DNA of 64,000 nt, taken from Avena insularis. Lineage: Eukaryota > Streptophyta > Magnoliopsida > Poales > Poaceae. Location: NCBI GenBank assembly GCA_023614405.1, contig CM042685.1:236819661-236883660 (forward strand), given 5' to 3'. Every line of letters begins with the position of its first letter. Position 1 is the stretch's first letter. The position numbers and the translations under genes were made by a program. Below are positions 32,376 to 43,008 of this stretch, one piece after another. The notes beneath the pieces were generated by a model. It saw only the letters and a program-made list of their open reading frames with translations. It was not told where the DNA came from and did not search any database.

Positions 32376-34018
32376 TGTAGGGTTCGCAGCATAGAAAACA
32401 AAAAATTTACTACGATGGGAACAACTATATACCAAGATCTATCTACTAGATACAAGCAACAGGCTGATATACATCTGTAGAGAACATACTCTTGAAGACC
32501 GACAAAGCTTAACAAGGTTGAACTCGTGGTTGATGTAGAATATCTCTTGCCGATCTCAAGATCGAGAGAAAGTCCTAGCGCCGCAAATCAGTGGAGCATC
32601 TGTGCTCGCACACACGTCCAAGGCACCGAGAAACCTCCACCTCCTCGCTCTAGCGATGCAGCGGAAGCACAATTCTTTCTTGCTGAAAAGCCACCAGGAA
32701 CATGTATCTCGCTAGTCCGAGACCATGGGTATAAGTACTAGAGGGGGAGAGAGATCCTTCACGAGGAGGTGTGAGTGAGAAGTGAGGAGAGGGGCTCCTT
32801 ATATAGGGGAGGGGGCATCCCAAGGGGGCATGGACGTCGGCCATGGAGGGTGCCCCCACCTCTCCCTCATTCATGTGGGTGGAAGCTCCACTCACAAAAT
32901 ATCCCTTCAATTTTCTCCACTCAAAATCCCACTCAAATTTCCACCAAATTTAATGCAAACTCTCATTAAATAAAACTCCTTTTATTTATTCAGAATTTTG
33001 TCAATTACTTTAATGAAAAACATTCACATATAACCCCTTGCTAGTATTTCATTTCACATGCAAAAACACTTTCTGCAATTTCACCCGAAACCAGTTTCGG
33101 TATCTAGTGAAATAAATTCCTGCGCCTGTTATTCTTTTCAGCATGAAACTATTTGCTCCAAATGGTGTCGGTGTCTCTTAAGTGTGTAACCCTACGGTTC
33201 ACGAATAATACGGACAAGATCAAGACCCCTCTCCGATCAATAATCAGCAGCGGGACCTAGAGATCCGTACTGACTCCCACATATTCAATGATGACTTCTG
33301 TGATCGTGTGAACCTTATACGCATGTAACTCAATCTCTTTGTCTCGCGATATATTACATGTCCGAGATTCGATCATCGGTATCTCCATACCTAGTTTGAT
33401 CTCGTTACCAACATGTACTCTTTTCTTGTTCCCGTGATATAACATTCTAGTGATCAAATCACTTGCTTGCAAGCTAACTAATATGATATCACCGAGAGGG
33501 CCCAGAGTATATCTCTCTGTCATCGGGATGGACAAATTCCACTCTTGATCCATGAGCCTGAACATAACACCTTCGTAGCGCTGAACCCATCTTTATAGTC
33601 AACCTGTTACGGTGTGATGTTTGATGTTATCAAGATACTCTTTTGGTTTTAGTGATTGACATGATCTCATGGTCTAAGGACTAAGATTACTTCGTATGAT
33701 GTTATAGCAATATAAACACAATGACTTTGATCGTAATGTTATACTTCGGATGAATGTTCATCACACCATTTTAATAATATTGTGACCTTGTTATTAACAA
33801 CATCCAATGTCCATGATCAGGAAACCTTTGATCATCTTGTTAATCAACGAGCTAGTTTATAAGAGAGGCATAACTAGGAACTTCCTTTTTGTTTATTAAA
33901 CATACATGTATTAACATTTCCATATTAATACAATTATAGCATAAAAATAAACATTTATCATAAATAAGGAATAAGATAATAACCAGTTTATTATTGCCTC
34001 TCGGGCATATTCCCTTCA
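32376..34018 (-). repeat. BARE/Angela-like Copia 3' LTR (1,643 bp)
   Basis: On the minus strand it begins TGAAGGGAATATGCCC and continues with GAGAGGCAATAATAAA, the hallmark start of the Triticeae BARE/Angela/WIS LTR family, and ends GCGAACCCTACA. TATA box CCTATATAAGG on the minus strand at 32797-32807. The adjacent 34019-34031 is the polypurine tract (GCAAGTGGGAGAC on the minus strand). Confidence 0.88.
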
Positions 34019-37000
34019 GTCTCCCACTTGCACTAGAGACAATAATCTAGTTTGAAAACTTTGCGTATTGAACACCTATGGCTTTCTGGTGTTCCATATA
34101 CGCGATTGCAAGTGGTTAACATAATCTACGGATCTAACACTTTCAGTTCCGTATGTGTTTGCATGTGTTTGCATCTTCACGCATCACTCATTCTCCAATG
34201 AGATGGCATTGTATAAATTTGGTCTTTTGGTGAGACCTTTATTTCCTTGGGGTTAAACCATGTAGATACTATTGTCGTACAATATATCTTTAGTGTTAGC
34301 CCGTTGCGAACCACACCTTAGTTTGATCACAAAATACTTGACACAAATGCCCTCCTTTGCTACTACTGTAGCAGTCATATACTTAGCCTTTTGTTGTAGT
34401 ATCCATCAAAATGTCTTAACTTTGGAATTCATCCAAATCCATCATGGAAACTTTCTTTCCATTTCATTGTGCCACCCATAGTTTAAATTGAGATAAACTT
34501 AATTTGTATCTTGTGACAAGACTAGTATCATTTTTCAATGAACTATTTGTCTCTTATATGAATGGAATATATTCTTAATTCTTCCAAAAGATTATAAGAA
34601 TATCCTTACTATCGTCCAATGATCATTTTATGATTCATTCTGGTGTATGCTCATAACACTTAGAGCATAGGACATATCTGGATGTGTACATATCATGGTA
34701 TGATTAATCAAAACATTCTTGTGATTTCACTCATCGAGTGTCAAATCACTTGAATCTTGTTTCACTTATCAAGTGTCGATACACTTGAATCTTGATTCAA
34801 TTCTTTTCCATGTGACAAGATCCTTTTCTCGTCATTTCTATATTGAACTCCTTCAATATCTCATATATGTACATTTGGCACGACCATATTAGCGTCACTG
34901 TATATCCATATAGACATTCATGCTAAATATTCGAGTTTTGCCTAAGTCTTTCATCGAAATAAAATTCTTAACCTTTGTCAATAAAAGATACATCATTTCC
35001 AATCAACAAGATGTCCTCCACATAATGTATTAGAAATATGTCTCAGCGCTCCCACTTAATTTCTTGCAAATGCAAGCATCTTTATCGTCTCGTGATGAAA
35101 ACTCATTTAACAGTTTCATCACGACGAAGATTCCAACTCCGCGATGCTTACTTCAACCATTGAAATTTGCATGCCCTTTTTAGCATCCTTTGAATTAACA
35201 AAACCCTTTGGATCGTGTCATGCACACGTCCTAGGTAACCATTCTTTTATAAGAACTTTGTTTTTTTATTCATCTATCATATACCAAATTATATGTAGTG
35301 GTTGCTACTTTAATCCGTCCAGACTAAATATCGCTTATGAAAGATCAAATCTTGTCATAGTCAACTCCTTGAACATTGTCGTAAAATAATTTACGACATG
35401 TCGACTATTTCATAGATGTGAAACATCCATGTCTGTTTGTTTATAGATCCAAATACGACCGATAGGTTTTTACACCTTTTCGGAGGGTCTTCCAAGTTCA
35501 AAAAACTTGATTTCTCGTGTAGGGAACTATCACGGATTTTATGGCTTCAAGCCATTTGACGGAGTCAGGGCCCATCATCGCTTCTTTGCATGTAGTCGGT
35601 TCATCATTGTCAAACAACAATGATTTACTCTCAAATCTTAGCATTTGATTGTTTACCCGACCTACTTGGTTCAATAGGAACTTAGACCTCCGTGACCACA
35701 ACCTTTGAGACACATGAGCCATGAGCATTGTGGCTGCCCCCGGAACATTTTTCGGCGCTGTGCAACTCAGCACATATTGCTAAGGTTCATTAAACTTATC
35801 AAAGTTCAATTGTCCTCCCACTTAACTTTTGCGAAAAATTCCTTTTTCGAGAAACTTTATGTATCAAGCGAAAAACCCTTTTGTCCTCGGTGTTATGGAG
35901 GAATAACCAATTGTTATTCAAAATAACCTATAAATACATGCTCATCCAACTTTGGTTGTAAACATCTTACTTATGCTTAGCATACCAAAATTTAAGAAAG
36001 GACAACTTGGGTTTTACCCCAAACCATAACTTACATGGTGTCATTTCAACGGATCAAGATGGAGCTCTTTTCAGTATAAAAGCGGTAGTCTCTAAAGCTT
36101 TAATCTGTTAAAACATAATGGAAGTTTTATAAATAACACCTTTGATCCAACCATGTTAAACAAGGTTTCATTACAAATCTCAAACACTCCATATTCCTAT
36201 GGTGTTTCGGGAGATGTAAATCTAGGTGTTTTGCTAAACTTGCAACTCAAATAAATCCCTTTATGATAAAATCATAAATCATTTATTTTCTTGTTATACT
36301 TGCAACTCAAATAAATCCATTTATGACAAAATCATAAATCATTTATTTTCTTGTTATAATGATTTTCACTTCATCTTGAAAGTCTTTGAACGTTTTCAAA
36401 TATTTCATACTTCTTTCTCATTAAGTGAATATTCACTCAAATTTCCGGAGAAAGCATATGAAGTTGAAATCCATCGCTTACGACTACACATAATAGACTA
36501 CATACATCGATATGTATAAATTCCAATAATTTAGTCGATTGTTCTTCTTTGGCCTTTTGAATGAAGTTTTAATTATCCCGGGGAAAGTCTCACAAGCGTC
36601 ACTTGATCAAATCAAAAACTCCAAAAATCCATGAATATGGAGATTCTTCATGTTTTCTTTCCAATATAATTTAAACGGTGATGTCACTTCGTAAGTTATC
36701 TTTCAATCATTTGTCTTGCGACATTTTAGCATTAGTTTTTATGGATGTGATTTCTCCAACTAGATTTATAAATCATCCATCTTATATGGAATACGGTAAT
36801 TATTTGAACAATATTTGTTCTTATAATACCTGATTTAAATAACGATTATTAAAACAAATCTTGAAGGCAAGCTTTGATGTCAGCGAGAAATATAAACAAC
36901 GTCTTGTTTGTTTTCGATGATCATCATCACATATTCTCTTGCTAGTTACTTAGGCCATTGTAGTTCATGAATTGCGTCGTTTTGTATGAAATTTCATACC

Positions 37001-37384
37001 AACCAATTTGGTATCCAATACCCAAGAACCACATTGTTTAACAAGCAAAGAATACAACCATAACATGTATATCATCTATATACCTAAACTGGATATTTCT
37101 AGTCTTTTCTTTTCTGCCAAATATATTTATAGATTCTCTTTCAGCATTTCCTTTTTCTTTTTAAAAGAATCTATCAACATCAACAGTGGCGCCATATACA
37201 TGACACATAGTCCAAAGCGTGTATATTCAAATACTAATACCTTTGAACTTGCACTTTGAAGTAGATCACCATCATCAAATGATCGGTGTTCTTTTAAAAT
37301 CCATTCTTTATTAATCTTTTTAGTGTAGTAAACACTTTACATACATATTCTATTCATCCTTATCATGACGACTTTCATGATCAA
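34019..37384 (-). pseudogene. Copia internal region, heavily decayed pol
   Basis: The only clear coding remnant is 35498-35773, which matches the segment between Copia integrase and RT: RRSKFLLNQVGRVNNQ, then DEPTTCKEAMMGPDSVKWLEAIKS. RT and RNase H would lie at 34030-35490 and integrase/gag to the right, but are riddled with stops. No 5' LTR follows: the sequence passes into CACTA intron between about 37380 and 37424, so the element is truncated at its 5' side. Confidence 0.65.
36238..36357. repeat. 60-bp tandem duplication in the Copia remnant
   Basis: Unit 36238-36297 is repeated at 36298-36357 with two internal mismatches (ccct/ccat, gata/gaca). Confidence 0.95.
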
Positions 37385-37423
37385 GCTAATGTAGCTTATA
37401 AAGGCGAATCATGATCAAATGCC

Positions 37424-37680
37424 TCATCTATGTTACCAGGGATAGTGCTGGGTGCTGGGTGCCAATTTGTAGCATAGAAAAAGTGCATATTTCTTCATTA
37501 AACTTGAATTGACAAGTGTTGGGTGCTGAATTGACAAGTGCTGGGTGCTTCATCTATGTTACCAGGGATTAGGAAGTATGACACCTTTGTAGCATAGAAA
37601 ACTGAATTATTTATTTCAGTAAACAACTGTTAGACTCTTTTAGATGAACTCTTTTAGATGAACTAGATTATATATTCCAG
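37424..37680. repeat. About 128-bp tandem duplication in the CACTA intron
   Basis: The phrase catctatgttaccagggat occurs at about 37424 and 37552, each time followed downstream by tttgtagcatagaaaa. Between them gctgggtgc is repeated several times. The two units are imperfect. Confidence 0.7.
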
Positions 37681-37689
37681 TAAACTACT

Positions 37690-37955
37690 GTGGTGCTAAT
37701 GTTGTTTATTTATATGAAATGGTGCTATTGTTGTTTGTGTATATGATATGGTGCTCCTACTGTATATGTATATGAAATGGTGCTGCTGTGCTGTTTATGT
37801 ATATGAAATGGTGTTGCTGCTGCTGTTTATGTATACGATATGGTGCTAATGTTATTTATTTATATGAAATGGTGGTGGTGCTGTTTGTGTATATGATATG
37901 GTGCTGCTACTGTTTTTGTATATGAAATGGTTGTGCTACTGTTTATGTATCTGAT
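37690..37955. repeat. Minisatellite of about 38 bp units
   Basis: Seven or so imperfect copies of a unit with (t)tatgtatatgaaatggtgctgctgctgt occur, alternating gaaatgg and gatatgg. It lies in the intron just before exon 2 of the second CACTA gene. Confidence 0.85.
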
Positions 37956-38234
37956 TGATGATGGATGATGGAAGCGGAGGCGGCGATGATGGATTGGGTT
38001 ATTTTCTTTGTGCGTGAGAATGATGGATGGGCTCAATCGGGTTGTCAATGGGGTCGTGGGGCTATTTTCTCTTGCGGGGATTTCAATTGAGTTACCCATT
38101 TCTCCTGAAGTGTTGATTCACTTACGTTTCGGTCAAGAAATGGGCACTTGTAGATCCAAAAATTAGCAAACGTCATGCCGAATTTTTAGGTCAATATTTG
38201 TGCTAACTTTTTGCCTCTTTTTTTAATAATAAAG

Positions 38235-40307
38235 CACAAACATGTTGACCAACGACAAGGCCGGTCCTTCTAAGCACATGAGCGTTGAGGATCTAGCCCG
38301 TAAGGCCAACAAGTCGTTCTGGGTACATCCCTAGAGCATGAGGAGGCGGAGGAGATGAGAATGACACCACCACCGGTGACCATCATCGGAGGTGCTAGGG
38401 GCAACGAGGGAGATCTAGATTACGAGGGGGACAACAACGACTACGACGAAACTAGTGAAGGCAGGGAGGAGGGTGACACCATCACCGATGGCGGCGAGCA
38501 CACGGATGGCGGTAGCGGCAACCCGGCCGCTATACAGAAGAAGAAGAAGAAGAAGAAGAAGAATAAGAAGGAGATTAAGGATCAGAAGCTGCAAGTTCTC
38601 GCCAACGTCTATGATGATTTCACTGAGGTCACAGAAAGTGGCCAACCCATTGCGCCTGCGTCGATTGCCAGCGGGTACTGCATGCAACTCAGGTGCATCG
38701 TCTGGGAAAGCATGTCGATCAACACGAAGTACATCCGAAGTGCTTCCAATCGGGCTTTGGTCGAGAACCTCCTTAAGAAGCTTCACAAGCGATACACATT
38801 CCCAGAGAAGTTCATAAACCCGGAGAGAAAGAACCCGGTGAACAAACTAGCACTGACAAAGATGAGCAACACCTTGAGAAGCTGGAAAACCCGAGTAAAG
38901 AACAACATTGACAAAGGTGAAAGCTGGGAGATTATAAGTAGGAAAAATCCGATGCTCGATGAAGAAGAGTTCAAGATATTCAAGGCGGACTTAGCTACCG
39001 CTGGCTTTAAAGCATGGACTGCGTGGGGAAAGAGTATGCTAGAGGAGAACATAGGTAACCACCGGCTTGGAAGCGGCGGATACAGAGGGAAACATCCCAT
39101 TTGGGACAAGGAGGACGCCGAGCTTGAACTCCTAGGTAAAGACAACCCATGGCATAAAATCACGGACCTGCAGCTCCGAAACTTTGTCCGGGCCGGCTAC
39201 TACCTAGACCCGATTCCAGGGGAGTTCGTCACCGACGACCCGGAGGTGAAGGCCTTTGAGGACGAGTTGGTAAGGAATTTACCGTGGATCTCTCAAGAGT
39301 TTCTAATTAAAATAATTAAGCCAAGAATCTAAATGCATGGGTTCACCTCTCCTTGTCTCTCTGCAGGAGAAGGAATTGAAATCTACTGGTGACTTTTCGT
39401 CCTAGGATTCGACGGCGGAGCCATGGGACACTGTTTTCAACAAGGCGATGAATGCTTACAAGAAGAGGGATAAGAATTTGCCGCCAAAATCAGCTGGCCG
39501 TGTGTCCGGCTTTGGTACGAGCATGAAGTTTGCCGAGTACTACAAAGAGGACGCAAAGAAGAGAAGGGAGAGGAAGAACCAGTCGGTGGCTCAAGATAAA
39601 GCCGAGGTTGAAGAGCTAAAGTTGAAGGTGAAGACATTAGAGGAAAAGTGGACGAGAAAACAATGGGCAGGTTAGTGGAAGAGAAGCTCCGCGCGATCAT
39701 CCCCCCTGGGTTGTTCGAGGGGCTAGCTGCTTGGAATGCGGCTGGTCGACAGGGGCCGATACATGTGCCTAGCTTTAACGGCAGCAATTCGATCATCAAC
39801 GTTAACACGTCACCGGACTTGGTGACCCCACCGACCACCATCGCCGCGGCGCAGCCGCAAGAGCTGGTCGTCGCACAGCTGCCCCCCTTGGTGACTACCA
39901 CCGCAGGAGAATGCTGATGATAGGCCTACCGTCGGGACCGGCCGTGTGTCGACATTAGCCGAGCTCAATGCCCTCACTAAGGTAACTAATTAGTTACTCT
40001 GCTTCATCTTATTTATGCACCTTTGGTGACTTCCACCTCGATCATGATGCCCAACATATGTGTTTTGACTCAGGACACTGCTTGCGTACTACTCCACAAA
40101 GTTGCCGACGATGATTTGACGGATGTTGCCAAGGGCAATATCATACAACCGGAGAACCGCATGATGCACAATAATCCAATGGACAATGCCGTGATGAGGG
40201 TCCGGATTGCTCGGGTGTTGCTAGGGTGTGATGACATGGACCCCCCTTTCAACCTCACGGAGCCGACGAACACAACACCCTTGCAGAATGCCATGGCTGG
40301 CCCTTGA
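38235..40307 (+). pseudogene. Element H second gene, exons 2-4 (TNPA/Ptta-like)
   Basis: The acceptor is taken at ...AATAAAG|CACAAACATG. The 38355-39332 piece has an acidic start, a Lys run (residues 62-74) and a helical domain with MQLRCIVWESMSINTKY, FINPERKNPVNK, YRGKHPIWDKEDAE and LRNFVRAGYYLDPIPGEF, as in the second protein of plant CACTA elements (Ptta/En/Spm family). A donor GAGTTG|GTAAGG at 39267 and acceptor CTGCAG at 39366 lead to the next exon (39367-39910; SGFGTSMKFAEYY and VEEKLRAIIPPGLFEGLAAW, in two frames), which ends at a donor near 39981. The next exon (about 40073-40307) has LLHKVADDDLTDVAKGNIIQP. Stops at 38332, 39402 and 39673 break it. It probably bound the subterminal repeats. 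Confidence 0.7.
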
Positions 40308-42026
40308 CATGGCCGAAGACTCAGATTCGTCTTATGGGGCGCACCAGCGCCACCTCGATCGTCCGGCCACCACCTCGGAAGCCAGCCGTCGTCGTCACCA
40401 CCACCAGTCACCACCAACAACTTTTGGGAGTGTGTGGGCCGCCCCAAGGCGAAGCTGTCGCACCGCAACCGCCGTCAACCCCGCCACCACCATCACCACA
40501 TGGTGGCAAGAACGAAGATGATGAAGAATTTGTCAATGTCGATGACTTCATCAACACCGGCGCCGACAAAGGATTGTAAATGCCTTCTGTGGATGAAGAA
40601 CCCTTCGTCGCTCGCAACAGTCAAGGTGGATGTCCCACTACATGCACGGAACGCCTGGTCTTCCGTGGTTTTTCTCAAGAGATGCCTCCGGCCGCCGATC
40701 AACATGAGAAACCTGCTGAATTTGTCTTTAGCCCTGGCACACTCCAAAAGGTGGTTGTTGAGCACTTAGCATCCCAGTGGAGGGGCCTCCTTTGAAGACA
40801 AAGAAGCACAGAAAGAGAGGTAAGAAATCCAAGAGCCAACCTCCTCCGAAGAGGATCCGGGCTAAGGATGACGTCGTACCAACCCGCGAGGATGGCTTGC
40901 CCAGGATACATGTAGCCGGTGAAGCGATACCGACTCCGGAGCTGCTTCGCCTTGCTCGTGGACATATGCTCGCTTTGAGTGATGGTATCAATACACTAGA
41001 GGGCATGCTTCTTAAAGACAACGATCCAAATTACCCGGTTTTCACTGTCAAGGTGCCATCGGACGTGGATTTCTTCCATGAAGCCCCCACGGACGTGTTC
41101 TTCATAGCATTACGAGGACGTCTTCAAGCTGTTTCTCTCGAAACGGCTGGACTTTAACATGGTCCGCCTATTCGTGCTCAATCTGGCGATGAAGATCAAG
41201 AGAGAGCAAACCCCCTACATCGCGATAGTGGATCCGTACTACATGCATGATAGCCAGTTGAGGGAAGGATCAAAGATGCGTGCCAAGACGATGGCGTATC
41301 TCGAGAAGTTCATGGGGGACCACAAGAGGTCGAACTTGCTTCTTTTTCCTTTCTTTCCCGAGTAAGTACACACACCCTCTAGCATTGGTAACTTAGGCTT
41401 TCTTCCTTTGCCATTTTCCAACATCCCATTTCAATCATGTTGTGCAGAGACAAATACTGCACACTCATCATCATTTCCACAAAGTACTCGCTAGCAAAGT
41501 ATTTTGACTCAGCGAGTAAGAAGAAGAAGAAAGACTACACCAGAATAAGGGGTGTTCTGAATGAGGCTCTCGAGAGCTACGCTAGAAAGGGATGCCCCTT
41601 CGTCAGCAAGGGGGAATTTATGAACAATGGCAAACACATGTTCAAGCATGTACTCAATTTCCCCTATGTCAAGGAGCCGGCTACTGGTGGCAGCGCCAAG
41701 GAGGCCTTCTACATCATGCATCACCTTAAAGGGTTTGTCCGGGATTGCTAGAACCTAACTCTGCTAGCTAGTATCCGAGCATGGGCCAAAAATTTGGCGC
41801 AAACCGACGATGATGATCTTAGAGAAGACTTCCATCGCATCCGGGTTAAGTTGTCAGAAATCATCATGGAAGATGTCAACACAAGGGGAGGGGTCCTAAA
41901 CACAACAGAGGGTTGACTAAGAGGGAGATTGAAGATATTATTCATAAGAAGGGTGACAACAGGACGTGGATGACGAAGGATGGCTTTCTACCATTACCAA
42001 AGCCAAGCATTAGGAGTTCTCAATGA
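40308..42026 (+). pseudogene. Element H: Ulp1-like (C48 peptidase-like) region
   Basis: A Pro/Ser-rich linker (40310-40560) and basic segment (KTKKHRKRGKKSK near 40800) lead to a folded region in three pieces: 40777-41157, 41159-41365 and 41437-41751. Blocks include PVFTVKVPSDVDFF near 41035, DFNMVRLFVLNLAMKI near 41160, IAIVDPYYMHDSQL near 41225 and LLFPFFPE near 41340. A clear intron 41362-41447 (GTAAGT...TGTGCAG) joins to DKYCTLIIISTKYSLAKYF. This resembles the Ulp1-like tail of CACTA proteins, but the His-Trp of an active peptidase is replaced by Lys-Tyr-Cys, so activity is doubtful. Frameshifts occur near 41110 and 41930, and a stop at 41749. Confidence 0.55.
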
Positions 42027-42271
42027 TCGATGTGTGCGCCTAGCATTATCATAGATGTTTGTGTGTAGTGTTGTGTCACAAACTTTACTACTGTGGTCGT
42101 ATGTCGTAAACTTCACCATTGTGGTCATTGTTGTCAAACTTCTATGATTGTGATCGATGTGCTCTCTTTTAATTTTCTGATCTTTTGCTTTAGTTTAAGT
42201 GAACATATATGCATGTGAACCAATTTAGTTCTTTCTGTTGCATGATTTGCTAATATGCCTTGTCTATAGAG

Positions 42272-42505
42272 GTGACGAAGTGGTACGTGGTGTACAAGGG
42301 TTGGGTTCCAGGAGTCTACGATGAGTGGGAGGACTGTCAGAAATAGGTGAACAAGTTTAGCGGCAATAGCTACAAAGGATACGTGACTCGAGAGGAGGTG
42401 GTAGCCAAGTGGAGTAACCACTTGTGGAAGGAGAACCGATTGAAGATATTACTAGTGCTCTTGCTCACCGTCATCACAGCTATATTCTATTTGATTCTAG
42501 TGTAG
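42272..42505 (+). pseudogene. Element H: RNase H1 hybrid-binding (viroplasmin-like) domain with C-terminal membrane segment
   Basis: After a probable acceptor (TGTCTATAG at about 42269) an exon of 77 codons plus stop reads KWYVVYKGWVPGVYDEWEDC, then one TAG (about 42344), then VNKFSGNSYKGYVTREEVV, then ENRLKILLVLLLTVITAILY and a stop. The first two parts match the RNase H1 N-terminal / caulimovirus viroplasmin fold (PF01693-like: KWYxVxKGxxPGxYDxWxxC, then VxxFSGxxYKxYxTxxEA). The end is an 18-residue hydrophobic helix with basic residues before it, as in tail-anchored proteins. No catalytic RNase H follows. The upstream exon with the start codon is not identified. The single stop makes it a pseudogene in this copy. 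Confidence 0.65.
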
Positions 42506-42776
42506 GCGGTGACCACTTCATTTGTAATGTGAGATGGTGAACTTTGTACCAACACTTGTATAAATATTCACCACTTGTCACTTGTATTGTAATATGATGA
42601 CCACTTGTGTACCTCGATCGGGCTCTAAGTAGTGTGATGGCACTATATTCGTGTTTGTATTATGTTTGTTTTCATATACTAAGTGAAATATACTATTTCT
42701 ACTGCTATGTGTATAATACCTGTATAACACCTGATTATGGACTAGTACTGTTTTTTTAATACCTGAAATACACACA
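42506..42776. other. Element H: 3' flank of the hybrid-binding gene
   Basis: No gene. Phrases accacttgt and gtaatatgatga/gtaatgtgagatggtga recur imperfectly, resembling a similar imperfect repeat (tgtggtc.. gtcgtaaacttc) at 42060-42160. Confidence 0.4.
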
Positions 42777-42978
42777 TGTGGCGCATGAAAATAACCTTCG
42801 GTGGTGCATTTGCCATAATGCGCCACTGAACAACGGCCTATGGCGCATGGGACAGAGTGCGCCATAGAAGTATCATGACTTATGTGGCGCATTTCAAAAT
42901 GCGCCATATAAGTTCTCATCAGTGGCGACGTAATAGTGGCACATCCAATATGTTCCACATGAGGCCAAAAAGGATGCC
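42777..42978. repeat. Element H: right subterminal repeats
   Basis: About eight copies of GTGGCGCAT or its complement occur, in both orientations (42778, 42806, 42824, 42839, 42857, 42881, 42899), mirroring the left end. Confidence 0.82.
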
Positions 42979-43008
42979 CCACTGATGAAGGTTTTCCTAG
43001 TAGTGTCC

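Larger units (their letters stand above)
12909..43005 (+). mobile_element. Element H: 30.1 kb CACTA (En/Spm) DNA transposon with nested insertions
   Basis: The ends are perfect inverted repeats: CACTACTAGGAAA at 12909-12921 and TTTCCTAGTAGTG at 42993-43005. A 3-bp target duplication tcc flanks both (12906-12908, 43006-43008), as is the rule for CACTA elements. Subterminal blocks built on the motif CTGTGGCGCATAT occur in both orientations near both ends. Genes on the plus strand encode a TNP2-type transposase, a second multi-exon gene, an Ulp1-like region and a hybrid-binding/membrane-tail protein. About 13 kb is the nested Gypsy element E, about 1.8 kb a chromoviral LTR fragment and about 5 kb a Copia remnant, leaving roughly 10 kb of native CACTA sequence. 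Confidence 0.92.

Noticed and set aside
32370..37390. A 6-bp direct repeat gctaat at 32370-32375 and 37385-37390 could be the target duplication of the Copia element.
   Set aside because: Copia duplications are 5 bp and must abut LTR ends; no LTR end lies next to the right copy and no 5' LTR is present. Coincidence is likely in AT-rich sequence.
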